Source of the DNA: CAZOIA01 sp964579675
Lineage (GTDB): Bacteria; Planctomycetota; Phycisphaerae; UBA1845; PWPN01
Reading direction: 5' to 3'
DNA: 15,404 nucleotides
Assembly (NCBI GenBank): GCA_964579675.1
Contig: CAZOIA010000137.1
Location: forward strand, 1 to 15,404
Shown in pieces: positions 7,669 through 14,005 of this stretch; the stretch's first letter is position 1; each line of letters starts with the position of its first letter. The position numbers and the translations under genes are program-made. The notes below the pieces were generated by a model. That model ran no database searches, was not told the DNA's origin, and saw only the letters and a program-made list of their open reading frames with translations.

Positions 7669-8358
7669 GTGGTTCGTTGCGAGCAGATCATCAGGCGGTT
7701 CCGGCCCCGTGGCGGCGAAGTCAACGCGCTTCAAGAGGTTGACCTTCAGGTCCGACAAAGCGAGTTCCTTGCAATCCGCGGCCCCAGCGGCAGCGGGAAG
7801 ACGACCTTGCTGCTGACAATCGGCGGGATGCTGCGACCGACAAGCGGGCGGGTCACGGTTGCCGGGCGGGATGTCTACGCCATGAGCGAACGGGACCGGG
7901 CCCGGTTCAGGGCGGACAACATCGGCTTCGTATTTCAGATGTTTCATCTGGTACCTTACTTGAGCGTCGTCGAGAACGTGCGTCTGGCCGCCGGCGCTGC
8001 CGCCAAACGGGCGGATCACTCACAGGCCATAGAGCTGCTGGAGCGGCTGGGCCTCTCGGAGCGGAGGCACCACACCCCCGCCGAACTCAGCTCCGGCGAA
8101 AGCCAACGGGCGGCCATCGCCCGGGCTCTGCTCAACCGCCCCAGAGTGATTCTGGCCGATGAACCGACGGGCAATCTGGACCCCGACAACGCCGCCGAGG
8201 TCTTTCAGGCGTTGGCCTCCTTTCACCACGAGGGCGGCACGGTCATCGTCGCCACACACGGGACCTTGGCCGACAAGCATGCCGACCGCATCATTCATCT
8301 CCGAAAGGGCCGTATCGACGAATCAACCCCCAATGCACAATTGACTCCAGCCCCTTGA
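7669..8358 (+). CDS. ABC transporter ATP-binding protein, LolD/MacB class
   Basis: 229 aa. The frame is open upstream into the permease gene, but GTG 7669 lies two bases after the permease stop and has AGGGAGG at 7655-7661, the usual coupled arrangement. Walker A is GPSGSGKTT (38-46), the Q-loop Q90, the signature LSSGE (140-144), Walker B VILADE (160-165) followed by PTGNLD, and the switch His H197. The signature has Ser in place of the first Gly of LSGGE/Q, a tolerated variant. Length and the PTGNLD D-loop fit the LolD/MacB/FtsE group. It supplies ATP hydrolysis to the permease encoded just before it. Confidence 0.93.
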   Translation: MVRCEQIIRRFRPRGGEVNALQEVDLQVRQSEFLAIRGPSGSGKTTLLLTIGGMLRPTSGRVTVAGRDVYAMSERDRARFRADNIGFVFQMFHLVPYLSVVENVRLAAGAAAKRADHSQAIELLERLGLSERRHHTPAELSSGESQRAAIARALLNRPRVILADEPTGNLDPDNAAEVFQALASFHHEGGTVIVATHGTLADKHADRIIHLRKGRIDESTPNAQLTPAP

Positions 8359-8452
8359 CGTGCGGGGGTCCCTCGTGCCCGGCAGCCCGAATGGCCGATA
8401 TGAGGGTTGGAGGCCCGTCTATCTGCGCGCGCACGGGCTCCCGGAAGCAGCG

Positions 8453-9313
8453 ATGGCACGACCGCGGATTTCCATCGTGACCGCCAGCCTGAACCAGGCC
8501 GACACGATCGCCTCCGCCATGGAGTCGGTGCTGAACCAGGCCGGCGCCCCAGTGGAGTACATCGTCATCGACGGCGGCTCCACCGACGGCACGCGGGGAA
8601 TCATCGAGCGGTACGCGGAACATCTGGCCTACTGGATCAGCGAGCCCGATCACGGGCAGAGCCATGCATTGAACAAAGGTTTCGCCCGCGCCACCGGTGA
8701 CGTGCTCGGTTGGCTCAATGCCGACGACCTGTTGACCCGGGGGGCGTTGGCGGTGGTGCGTGAAGTGTTTGGCGGTGATGAGTGTGACATACTCTGCGGT
8801 GCGTGCCGGTACGCGTACGCGGACGGCGAGGCGCGGGTGCGGGGCGTGCCGGCCCGCGAGCTGGCCATGTTGCCGATCTACGATCCGATCCATCAACCGA
8901 GTTGTTTCTGGCGCCGGTCGCTGCATCAACGTGTTGGCGGTCTGGATGAGCAGTTGCATTACGGAATGGACTGGGACCTGTGGTTGAAGTTCGCCCGCTG
9001 CGGCGCCCGGTTCAAGGTGATCGACGACGTGCTGAGCGTCTATCGCATCTCGGGGCGGAACAAGACGTGGGACGGAGGCGAGCAGCGCAACCGGGAGATG
9101 TACGGCATTCTCCGCCGGTACAACCGGGATGAGTCGCTGCTGCTGACGGAGGCAGCTTATCGATTGCTCTGGCCGCTCAAGCGACTGCGCCGCCGCCGGC
9201 CGGTATGGTTCTATAAGGTGGTCTCCAGCACCTTGCGCACCACGATGCTGGTGGCGCTGGGCCCGATGTTCGGCTTCGACCGGGTGCGGTGCTGCACGCA
9301 TCCGTTCTCTTGA
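8453..9313 (+). CDS. Family 2 glycosyltransferase (GT-A fold)
   Basis: 286 aa. ATG 8453 is chosen because GGAAG (8443-8447) precedes it and the fold begins at once with RISIVTASLNQ. A GTG at 8360 would add 31 residues with no family resemblance. Motifs are the nucleotide-binding VIDGGSTDGT (38-47), SEPDHGQSHALNKGF (63-77), the DxD-type LNADD (88-92) that binds the metal of the sugar nucleotide, and GMDWDLWLKFA (171-181) near the acceptor site. The C-terminus is basic (KRLRRRR, about 243-249), with no strong membrane helix. Family members build exopolysaccharide, O-antigen or protein-linked glycans on the cytoplasmic face. Fourteen bases separate it from the GT4 gene, so both probably act on one glycan. 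Donor and acceptor are unknown. Confidence 0.9.
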   Translation: MARPRISIVTASLNQADTIASAMESVLNQAGAPVEYIVIDGGSTDGTRGIIERYAEHLAYWISEPDHGQSHALNKGFARATGDVLGWLNADDLLTRGALAVVREVFGGDECDILCGACRYAYADGEARVRGVPARELAMLPIYDPIHQPSCFWRRSLHQRVGGLDEQLHYGMDWDLWLKFARCGARFKVIDDVLSVYRISGRNKTWDGGEQRNREMYGILRRYNRDESLLLTEAAYRLLWPLKRLRRRRPVWFYKVVSSTLRTTMLVALGPMFGFDRVRCCTHPFS

Positions 9314-9326
9314 TGAGGATGGTCTC

Positions 9327-10664
9327 GTGGGCTGCACGCCGCGAACCCTGTTGATCTCACCGTTTTTCGACGCGGCGGTGCCGAGCGGCGGCGTGCTGTA
9401 TTCCGTGGACACTGCCCGCGGGTGGCTGCGGCGCGGACGGCGCGTTGCCGTGTTGTGCGCAGCCCGGCCGCGGTCCCTGGCCGATCTGCAGGCGGACGTC
9501 GATGAGGGCCGGCTGACGCTGCACCCCTTTGGCTCTCCCGACCAGATACGATTCACGCATCATCCGGACGACGGGCTACGCCGCATGGCGGCCGGGTTGA
9601 TCGCCGATTTCAAGCCGGACGTCATCCACGGGCATAATACTCACGGGTTCGTTTCAGCATTGCATGCGGCCATCGAATCGCCGGTGCCGGTCGTGCTCAC
9701 GGCGTTGGACTTCGGCCTGCTGTGTTTCAACTTCTACCTCTACCGGGGGGCGCCCACGCCTTGCCCTGGGCCGGTCTCCTCGCGGGCCTGTGCGGAATGC
9801 GTGCTGAGGACGATTCATGGCCCCGCCCGGTGGTTGGGACTGACGCTGCCCAAACGAATCACGCGTAAGCTCTGGCCGCGATGGGTCCGGCTGGATGAAG
9901 CCAAGTCCGCGGCCGAGCTGCACGTGAGCATGAGGCACATCCTGCGCCACGCGGATGCGATCATCGCGCCGTCCCCGATCATGGCGGACAAACTGCGGGA
10001 GTTCGGCGTTCCGGCATCGCGGCTTGTTCCGATCCTCTACGGCCTGACACCGGAGAAGATCATGCGGCCGGAGAAGACACCGTCGGAGTCGCTGCGGCTC
10101 GCGTTCCTGGGCAGTGCCGAGCCGGTCAAGGGGCTCCGGGTCTTGATGCGGGCCGCCGATCGGTTGCCGGACGGTCTGCCGCTGGAGATCCGCGCGATCG
10201 GCGGAGACCCGGTGCGGGAGCTGGTTGAGCGGTGCCCGGCTCGCGCGAAGCGTTACGTGAGTTATCGGCCCGCGTTGTTCGGTCGTGATCTGGCGCTGGA
10301 ACACGCCCGGATCGACGCGGCGCTCGTGCCGTCACTGTGGCCCGAGAACTCGCCATTCGTGGTTCTGGAATCGCTCGCCAACGGCACGCCGGTCATCGCC
10401 TCCGATCAGCCCGGCATCCGGCATCTGGTCATCCCTGAGCATACGGGCTGGCTCATTGAGCCAGGCCGCTCCGGTGCGTGGACCCGGGCGCTTGTCGAAG
10501 CGCTCCAACGCCCGGCGCGGATCCGCCGGATGCAAGCCAACGCGAGGTTCACGCGCACCACCGCCGACTTCCTCAACGATCTTGAGGAGCTGGAGTCGGC
10601 CCTGATCCCCGGGCGGGCGCATGATCGCCCCGCACGGAGGACGCCCGTACCGGTGCCCAGGTAA
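9327..10664 (+). CDS. Family 4 glycosyltransferase (GT-B fold)
   Basis: 445 aa from GTG 9327, with GAGG at 9315-9318, directly after the GT2 gene. The N-terminal Rossmann half starts with LLISPFFDAAVPSGGV (8-23), whose Gly-Gly loop is usual for GT4. The C-terminal half has LAFLGSAEPVKGL (258-270), PSLWPENSPFVVLESLANG (335-353) with the EX7E pair E340 and E348, and TPVIASDQPG (354-363). A cysteine cluster C133, C146, C155, C158 sits where several GT4 enzymes carry a C-C-CxxC insertion. The last 20 residues are rich in Arg and Pro and look disordered. It is a probable retaining transferase working with the preceding GT2. No polymerase, flippase or export gene is in view. Confidence 0.9.
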   Translation: MGCTPRTLLISPFFDAAVPSGGVLYSVDTARGWLRRGRRVAVLCAARPRSLADLQADVDEGRLTLHPFGSPDQIRFTHHPDDGLRRMAAGLIADFKPDVIHGHNTHGFVSALHAAIESPVPVVLTALDFGLLCFNFYLYRGAPTPCPGPVSSRACAECVLRTIHGPARWLGLTLPKRITRKLWPRWVRLDEAKSAAELHVSMRHILRHADAIIAPSPIMADKLREFGVPASRLVPILYGLTPEKIMRPEKTPSESLRLAFLGSAEPVKGLRVLMRAADRLPDGLPLEIRAIGGDPVRELVERCPARAKRYVSYRPALFGRDLALEHARIDAALVPSLWPENSPFVVLESLANGTPVIASDQPGIRHLVIPEHTGWLIEPGRSGAWTRALVEALQRPARIRRMQANARFTRTTADFLNDLEELESALIPGRAHDRPARRTPVPVPR

Positions 10665-10668
10665 TCAT

Positions 10669-10684
10669 TGACGAAATTCCGTCA
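10669..10684. promoter_or_regulatory. Near-perfect palindrome TGACG-N6-CGTCA
   Basis: Five-base arms flank AAATTC, and the central AATT is itself symmetric, so 14 of 16 positions are palindromic. It begins five bases after the GT4 stop and lies 34 bases before the -35 of the first small-protein unit. It could be an operator for that unit or a short hairpin ending the glycosyltransferase transcript. There is no T-run. Confidence 0.3.
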
Positions 10685-10717
10685 CATGGCCAATGAGAAT
10701 GTGCAGCCTGGTTTGGC

Positions 10718-10747
10718 TTGACAGATCCGAGAGGACAGGCCGACAAT
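10718..10747 (+). promoter_or_regulatory. Promoter of the first small-protein unit
   Basis: Perfect TTGACA (10718-10723), an 18-base spacer, then GACAAT (10742-10747, four of six). The second unit has the same TTGACA-N18-nnCAAT layout at 11087-11116. Predicted initiation is near 10754, giving a leader of about 86 nt. Confidence 0.5.
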
Positions 10748-10778
10748 AATGAACGGGGCAATTGTGCGGCAGTGCTGT

Positions 10779-10839
10779 GGTGTCGCCTGGCCGGTGCGTG
10801 GCCGCCGCAGTGCCACGCGTAGCGAAGCGGGGAGGACGA
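10779..10839 (+). promoter_or_regulatory. Conserved structured leader, copy 1
   Basis: Positions 10779-10821 align with 11153-11194 at 33 of 43 columns with one gap. Within it GCGTGGC (10796-10802) and GCCACGC (10812-10818) form a perfect 7-bp stem around a nine-base loop. The leader ends in GGGAGG (10830-10835), the ribosome-binding site of the small gene, about 12 bases past the stem. It looks like a cis-acting RNA element duplicated with its gene. The family is unknown to me. Confidence 0.5.
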
Positions 10840-10947
10840 ATGATGTCCTTTGAGGAGCTTTGGCTCTATATTCCACGGTTGCTCGGGTTTCTGCTGACGT
10901 ATCCGTTGCGGATCTTGGGTCTGGATTTCGACTGGGGCATCCTGTAG
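10840..10947 (+). CDS. Small hydrophobic protein, copy 1 (35 aa)
   Basis: ATG 10840 (or the adjacent ATG 10843, giving 34 aa) follows GGGAGG at 10830-10835. The 10840 start aligns with copy 2 without gaps. After an acidic-aromatic N-terminus (FEELW) comes a hydrophobic stretch from about residue 7 to 28, containing IPRLL (11-15), TYPLR (20-24) and G-L-D-F-D-W-G (27-33). The two arginines, R13 and R24, are 11 residues apart and so fall on one face of a helix. This suggests an amphipathic, membrane-surface or single-pass peptide. It shares 14 of 35 residues with the copy 270 bases downstream, and most other pairs are Leu/Ile/Val/Phe exchanges, a pattern expected of selected protein. No known family recognised. 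It would be missed by usual length cut-offs. Confidence 0.7.
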   Translation: MMSFEELWLYIPRLLGFLLTYPLRILGLDFDWGIL

Positions 10948-11086
10948 CACGCCTCTTCACGTTTGTTTGGCTTAAGGTGCTGCCAGGTAATCTTGAGGGG
11001 CTCGCCCCGAGTACGAGTGGTTCAGTCGCGCGCTGCGGTCCGGACGGCTCGTGGGCATCAGGCGTTTCCGGCGTGGGCAGTTGCCC

Positions 11087-11116
11087 TTGACAGTCTCGGT
11101 AGACGGTGTTAGCAAT
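11087..11116 (+). promoter_or_regulatory. Promoter of the second small-protein unit
   Basis: Perfect TTGACA (11087-11092) with AGCAAT at 11111-11116 after 18 bases, or TAGCAA after 17. The -10 is weak by consensus, but the layout and the final CAAT match copy 1, and ACGGGG follows the -10 in both copies (11117-11122; 10753-10758). Independent transcription of each copy is therefore likely. Confidence 0.42.
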
Positions 11117-11152
11117 ACGGGGTAGATTCGTTTGGCGCGGTCTCAATACGGC

Positions 11153-11216
11153 GGTGTTGCCCGGCGGTGAGTGGCCGACGCGGCGTCACCCGCAAGCAGG
11201 ACAGAGGAGAGTAAAC
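11153..11216 (+). promoter_or_regulatory. Conserved structured leader, copy 2
   Basis: Homologous to 10779-10839. The equivalent stem is GAGTGGC (11169-11175) with GTCACCC (11185-11191) around a loop of the same nine-base length. It keeps five Watson-Crick pairs and one wobble, with one A-C mismatch. An alternative pairing GGTGA (11166-11170) with TCACC (11186-11190) is also perfect. The leader ends with AGAGGAG (11203-11209), seven bases before ATG 11217. Confidence 0.45.
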
Positions 11217-11330
11217 ATGGGCAATATTTGGGAGATCATCACGTTCATTCCGCGGCTCGTTCTCACCATCATCACGTTGCCGTTGCGGCTGGTGGGGATC
11301 GATATTGACCTGGGCATGGGCATGTTCTAA
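11217..11330 (+). CDS. Small hydrophobic protein, copy 2 (37 aa)
   Basis: ATG 11217 has a strong AGAGGAG site (11203-11209). The frame is open to 11106, but the upstream part covers the leader shared with copy 1. The protein has a short polar start (MGNIWE), hydrophobic IITFIPRLVLTIITLPLRLVG (7-27) and the tail I-D-I-D-L-G-M-G-M-F. The motif IPRL-x5-T-x-PLR-x2-G-x-D-x-D-x-G is common to both copies. R13 and R24 again lie 11 residues apart, on one helical face. Identical residues include synonymous codon changes (Pro12, Leu14, Gly27), as expected of two diverged coding copies. A 6-bp hairpin follows directly at 11332-11346. Membrane association is predicted; the role is unknown. Confidence 0.75.
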   Translation: MGNIWEIITFIPRLVLTIITLPLRLVGIDIDLGMGMF

Positions 11331-11331
11331 A

Positions 11332-11346
11332 GGCTGCGAGGCAGCC
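11332..11346 (+). terminator. Hairpin directly after the second small gene
   Basis: GGCTGC-gag-GCAGCC is a perfect 6-bp stem with a three-base loop starting two bases after the TAA stop. There is no following T-run, so it may stabilise the mRNA end rather than terminate by itself. Nothing coding was seen between here and the dacB stop at 11514. Confidence 0.35.
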
Positions 11347-11476
11347 AGAGGGGCACACGGCGGAAGTGGAGTGATGAACAGCTAGCCGGCTGCTGGGAAC
11401 GCCGGGCCCATTCCGGGCACAGAAATCCCCGCAGCCGGTTTGCTCTGCGCCGAGGTGACGTCCTTGACGCCTGACA

Positions 11477-11500
11477 GCGGTGGCCGTCTTCGGCGGCCGC
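11477..11500. terminator. Bidirectional hairpin between convergent genes
   Basis: GCGGTGGCCG-TCTT-CGGCGGCCGC pairs at nine of ten positions (one G-G mismatch, one wobble) around a four-base loop. It lies 14 bases beyond the dacB stop on the minus strand and faces the small-protein unit on the plus strand. Position suggests transcription end for both directions, although no clear T-run flanks it. Confidence 0.4.
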
Positions 11501-11513
11501 CAGCTCTCATCTC

Positions 11514-13028
11514 TCATCCTCCATCTTTGGCCGGCTCGGGTTCCCAGGTGGCCAGCGTGCGGCAAATCGAATCCTGCAGGCGGCGAGCGGCGCTGGTTCC
11601 GCCCTCAGCTTTGTCCACGTCGTTGCAGAGAATGCTGAACGCGTAGCCCCGCTGTCCCGGCCCGAGGACGTACCCGCTGAGCGTGCTGACCCCGCGGATG
11701 TACCCGGTCTTGGCGAAAACCGAGCCCTTAAGCAATGTCATTCGCCGTCGCAGGGTCCCGATCTCCTCGCCCGGCACCGCCAGGCTTGACCGCCATTCTC
11801 CGCGACGCGGATGACGGTCCATGTGGCACAGGATCGCCGTGAGCACCGCCGGAGTGGTGCGATTGGAATGACTCAGCCCGCACCCGTCGTCGATCACGCA
11901 GGCCTCCAGTGACACGCCGATCCCTTTCAGGAAATCGCGAATGGCCGCCCGCCCGGTTTCGTAGCTGCCGACCCGGGTCTCGCTGCCGCGACGCGCCGAC
12001 GCCCCCATGGTCTTGAGCAGCGCCTCGGCAAAGAGGTTCTGACTGCTCTTGTTGACCCGCCACAGGATGTCGATCGGCCTGGTTTCGTGGTCGGCCAGGA
12101 TCTTCAAATCCCCCGGCAACGTCGCGTCCCGCAAACGAACGCGCTGCCGTCTGGTTTCGCCGGCGATCTTGATGCCCCGACTCGCCAGCACCGTGCGGCA
12201 AGTGCTCGCGAAGAAGGCGCCCGGATCGGTGACGGATACCCAGAGCGGGTGCTTGGCATCGTTTGGCCTGGATACCGGCCCGCTGACGGAGATGGTCATC
12301 GGGCTCGTCCCCCGGCGCCGGACCAGAGGTTCGCCCTTGGCGGCGGATTCGGTCCGGTTCTCCAGTTGAGCCCAGGGGGTATCGGGTACAAGCTTGACGT
12401 GGGCCGGGTGGCCCTTCACTTCAGCCGGCCTGATCAGCACGTCCACGCAGTTGTCGTTGAAGTTCAATCCGCCGACCGGAGCAGCGTACCACTTCTCCAG
12501 ATTGTGCTGCTCGCGCCAACTTCCAGGCACGTACTCCTGATCGAAAATGAAATCGTCGAACAACAGGTCGCCACGGATCGAGGTGATGTCTCGGGCCTTG
12601 AGTTGATCCGCCCATCGGCGAAAGACGGCGGTGACCGGCTCATTGGCCGACCGGGCGATCTGCGGATCCCCGATCGAGGGATCCCCCGAACCGATGATCA
12701 CCAGGTCCTCACCCCGCCGGGCCAGGATTGTCCGGTATTTGAAATCCGGCCCCAGGACGGTCATTGCCGCAGCCGCGGTGATGAGCTTCTGATTGCTGGC
12801 GGGTTTGAAAGGCTCGTCGGAGTGCCGTTCATACACGACCTTTCGATCGGTCCGGAGCGACATGATCCGCACCCCGACCCGCATCTTGCCCAGTTGCGGG
12901 GCCGACACCAGTCCGTGGATCTCGTTGGCTAGCGCATCCCGACTTTCCGCATGGGCGATGCCGCACGCCCCCGGCCAGACCGCCAGACCGATAATCAACA
13001 GCCGCTTACCAGTGGAATTCAGCCGCAT
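11514..13028 (-). CDS. dacB: D-alanyl-D-alanine carboxypeptidase/endopeptidase, PBP4 family (S13)
   Basis: 504 aa on the minus strand. ATG at 13026-13028 has GGAGC six to ten bases upstream. A Sec signal peptide (about 1-27, cleavage near AHA|ES) exports it to the periplasm. All three penicillin-binding motifs are present: SNQK (S78 nucleophile, K81), SQN (329-331) and KTG (440-442). The long insertion between the first two and the phrase DDGCGLSHSNRTTP (380-393) are typical of the S13/DacB family, as is the length. The enzyme cleaves the terminal D-Ala of peptidoglycan stem peptides or the D-Ala-mDAP cross-link. Its presence implies a peptidoglycan wall. It is transcribed alone, divergently from the receiver/diguanylate cyclase pair and convergently with the small-protein units. 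Confidence 0.94.
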   Translation of the reverse strand: MRLNSTGKRLLIIGLAVWPGACGIAHAESRDALANEIHGLVSAPQLGKMRVGVRIMSLRTDRKVVYERHSDEPFKPASNQKLITAAAAMTVLGPDFKYRTILARRGEDLVIIGSGDPSIGDPQIARSANEPVTAVFRRWADQLKARDITSIRGDLLFDDFIFDQEYVPGSWREQHNLEKWYAAPVGGLNFNDNCVDVLIRPAEVKGHPAHVKLVPDTPWAQLENRTESAAKGEPLVRRRGTSPMTISVSGPVSRPNDAKHPLWVSVTDPGAFFASTCRTVLASRGIKIAGETRRQRVRLRDATLPGDLKILADHETRPIDILWRVNKSSQNLFAEALLKTMGASARRGSETRVGSYETGRAAIRDFLKGIGVSLEACVIDDGCGLSHSNRTTPAVLTAILCHMDRHPRRGEWRSSLAVPGEEIGTLRRRMTLLKGSVFAKTGYIRGVSTLSGYVLGPGQRGYAFSILCNDVDKAEGGTSAARRLQDSICRTLATWEPEPAKDGG

Positions 13029-13064
13029 GAGTTGCTCCGTTTGTGTGATCCCACCGCGCTAGGG

Positions 13065-13083
13065 CGCCTGGTTTGACCAGGCG
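13065..13083. promoter_or_regulatory. Perfect inverted repeat CGCCTGG-N5-CCAGGCG over a -35 element
   Basis: Seven-base arms (13065-13071, 13077-13083) flank TTTGA. The repeat covers the TTGACC -35 hexamer of the promoter at 13073-13101, in the 119-bp divergent region between dacB and the signalling pair. This is the position expected of a repressor operator. No regulator gene is adjacent. Confidence 0.45.
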
Positions 13084-13101
13084 GATGGCCAAGGCTAAAC
13101 T
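13073..13101 (+). promoter_or_regulatory. Promoter of the receiver/diguanylate cyclase operon
   Basis: TTGACC (13073-13078, five of six), a 17-base spacer and TAAACT (13096-13101, four of six). The start would be near 13108, 40 nt before ATG 13148. An earlier in-frame TTG at 13073 lies within the -35 itself and cannot be the start if this promoter is used. Confidence 0.5.
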
Positions 13102-13147
13102 TGATAGCAGGACGTCGCCTGTCACGCAATCCGAGCGAGGAAGCCAC

Positions 13148-14005
13148 ATGCTACCGTCCAAGGGGCGCGGACCACGGGTGATCTATGTTGCGGGTTCCGC
13201 TCGCGAGCTTCCCCAGGAAGTCCGGGATTGGCTTGGTCAGGCGGGCAACCGTGCTGCCGCCTCGCCCAACGTCTATGACGCGTTGGCCCTGCTGGCGGCA
13301 GGGAGGGAGCCGGTAGCGATCGTCGTCAACATCGACGCGGTTGACTGGAGCGAGTTCGATTTCTTCGACCACGCCGCCCGGCTCAGCCGGGAAACACGCA
13401 TCTACGTCGCGGGGCACGAGCACCAGCAGGCGAAAGTAGAGGCGGCCTGTGCTCGTGGCGCGCAGGTGTTCACGCCCGAGGCCCTGAGCGAGGATCTCGA
13501 TACCACATCCGCGACGGCGGCGGCCGCGGGGCCGGGGGGCCTTCTTGCCGGTTCGCTCCGGTCGGTATACCCGCAGCCGCAAGGGACTCCCGAACGGTCG
13601 GCGCCCCCGGAAGCCGGCGAGACCGACGAGCCGCCCGAAGAAGATCGGCCGCCCGAACGCCCCCCGGTCCGTCTGGTCACCGCGGGCGAGCCGGAGGACG
13701 GCGATGAAGCTCCTGTTTCCATTCCTGTGCCGTGGGCGCCGAGCCCGGACCGCCCAAAGCGAACGCCGCCGAAAGCCCCCTCGCGGGAAAGGAACAGGCG
13801 GGGGCGGTTCTTGGCAGGTCCGCAACGGATGCCGGCCGACGCTGGTACGCACGCGGATGAAACCCGCGCTGCTCCTCCGGCGCCACCCGCCACCGGCGCG
13901 GTGCCGCCGCTTTCACCGGTGGAGTTGACACCGGAGGAGTTGGCGGCCCTGCTCGGCAGGTCAGCCCCTCCGGACGCCGGTTCAGTGAAGGAGCAGCGGC
14001 CATGA
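13148..14005 (+). CDS. Degenerate receiver-domain protein with long Pro/acidic linker
   Basis: 285 aa from ATG 13148, with GAGGAAG at 13137-13143. Residues about 9-118 follow the alternating pattern of a response-regulator receiver: RVIYVAG, a helix, VAIVVNIDAVDW with D63 near the phospho-acceptor position, RIYVAGHEHQQ, and GAQVFTPEALSEDL. The acidic pair after strand 1 is missing (VAGS), and the conserved Lys before Pro is replaced (FTP), so normal phosphorylation is doubtful. Residues about 140-255 are a low-complexity linker rich in Pro, Glu, Asp and Arg. A short helix, LTPEELAALLG (260-270), ends the protein. Its stop overlaps the next start (ATGA), so both products are made together and may form one signalling assembly. 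It could be an adaptor for the cyclase. Family assignment is by fold pattern only. Confidence 0.72.
   Translation: MLPSKGRGPRVIYVAGSARELPQEVRDWLGQAGNRAAASPNVYDALALLAAGREPVAIVVNIDAVDWSEFDFFDHAARLSRETRIYVAGHEHQQAKVEAACARGAQVFTPEALSEDLDTTSATAAAAGPGGLLAGSLRSVYPQPQGTPERSAPPEAGETDEPPEEDRPPERPPVRLVTAGEPEDGDEAPVSIPVPWAPSPDRPKRTPPKAPSRERNRRGRFLAGPQRMPADAGTHADETRAAPPAPPATGAVPPLSPVELTPEELAALLGRSAPPDAGSVKEQRP

Noticed and set aside
8341..8400. TTGACT (8341) and TTGACG (8355) as promoter for the glycosyltransferase pair
   Set aside because: No acceptable -10 lies 16-19 bases downstream of either. Read-through from the ABC genes cannot be excluded.
8291..9556. Long minus-strand open frame (421 codons) opposite the glycosyltransferases
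   Set aside because: The plus-strand GT2 and GT4 genes carry complete family motifs across the same bases. The minus frame has none.
10997..11008. GGGG-ctcg-CCCC as terminator of the first small gene
   Set aside because: Only four pairs, no T-run, and it lies 50 bases after the stop. Too weak to list.
12087..12932. Plus-strand open frame of 281 codons opposite dacB
   Set aside because: dacB has SxxK, SxN and KTG motifs and a signal peptide over the same region. The opposite frame shows no motif.
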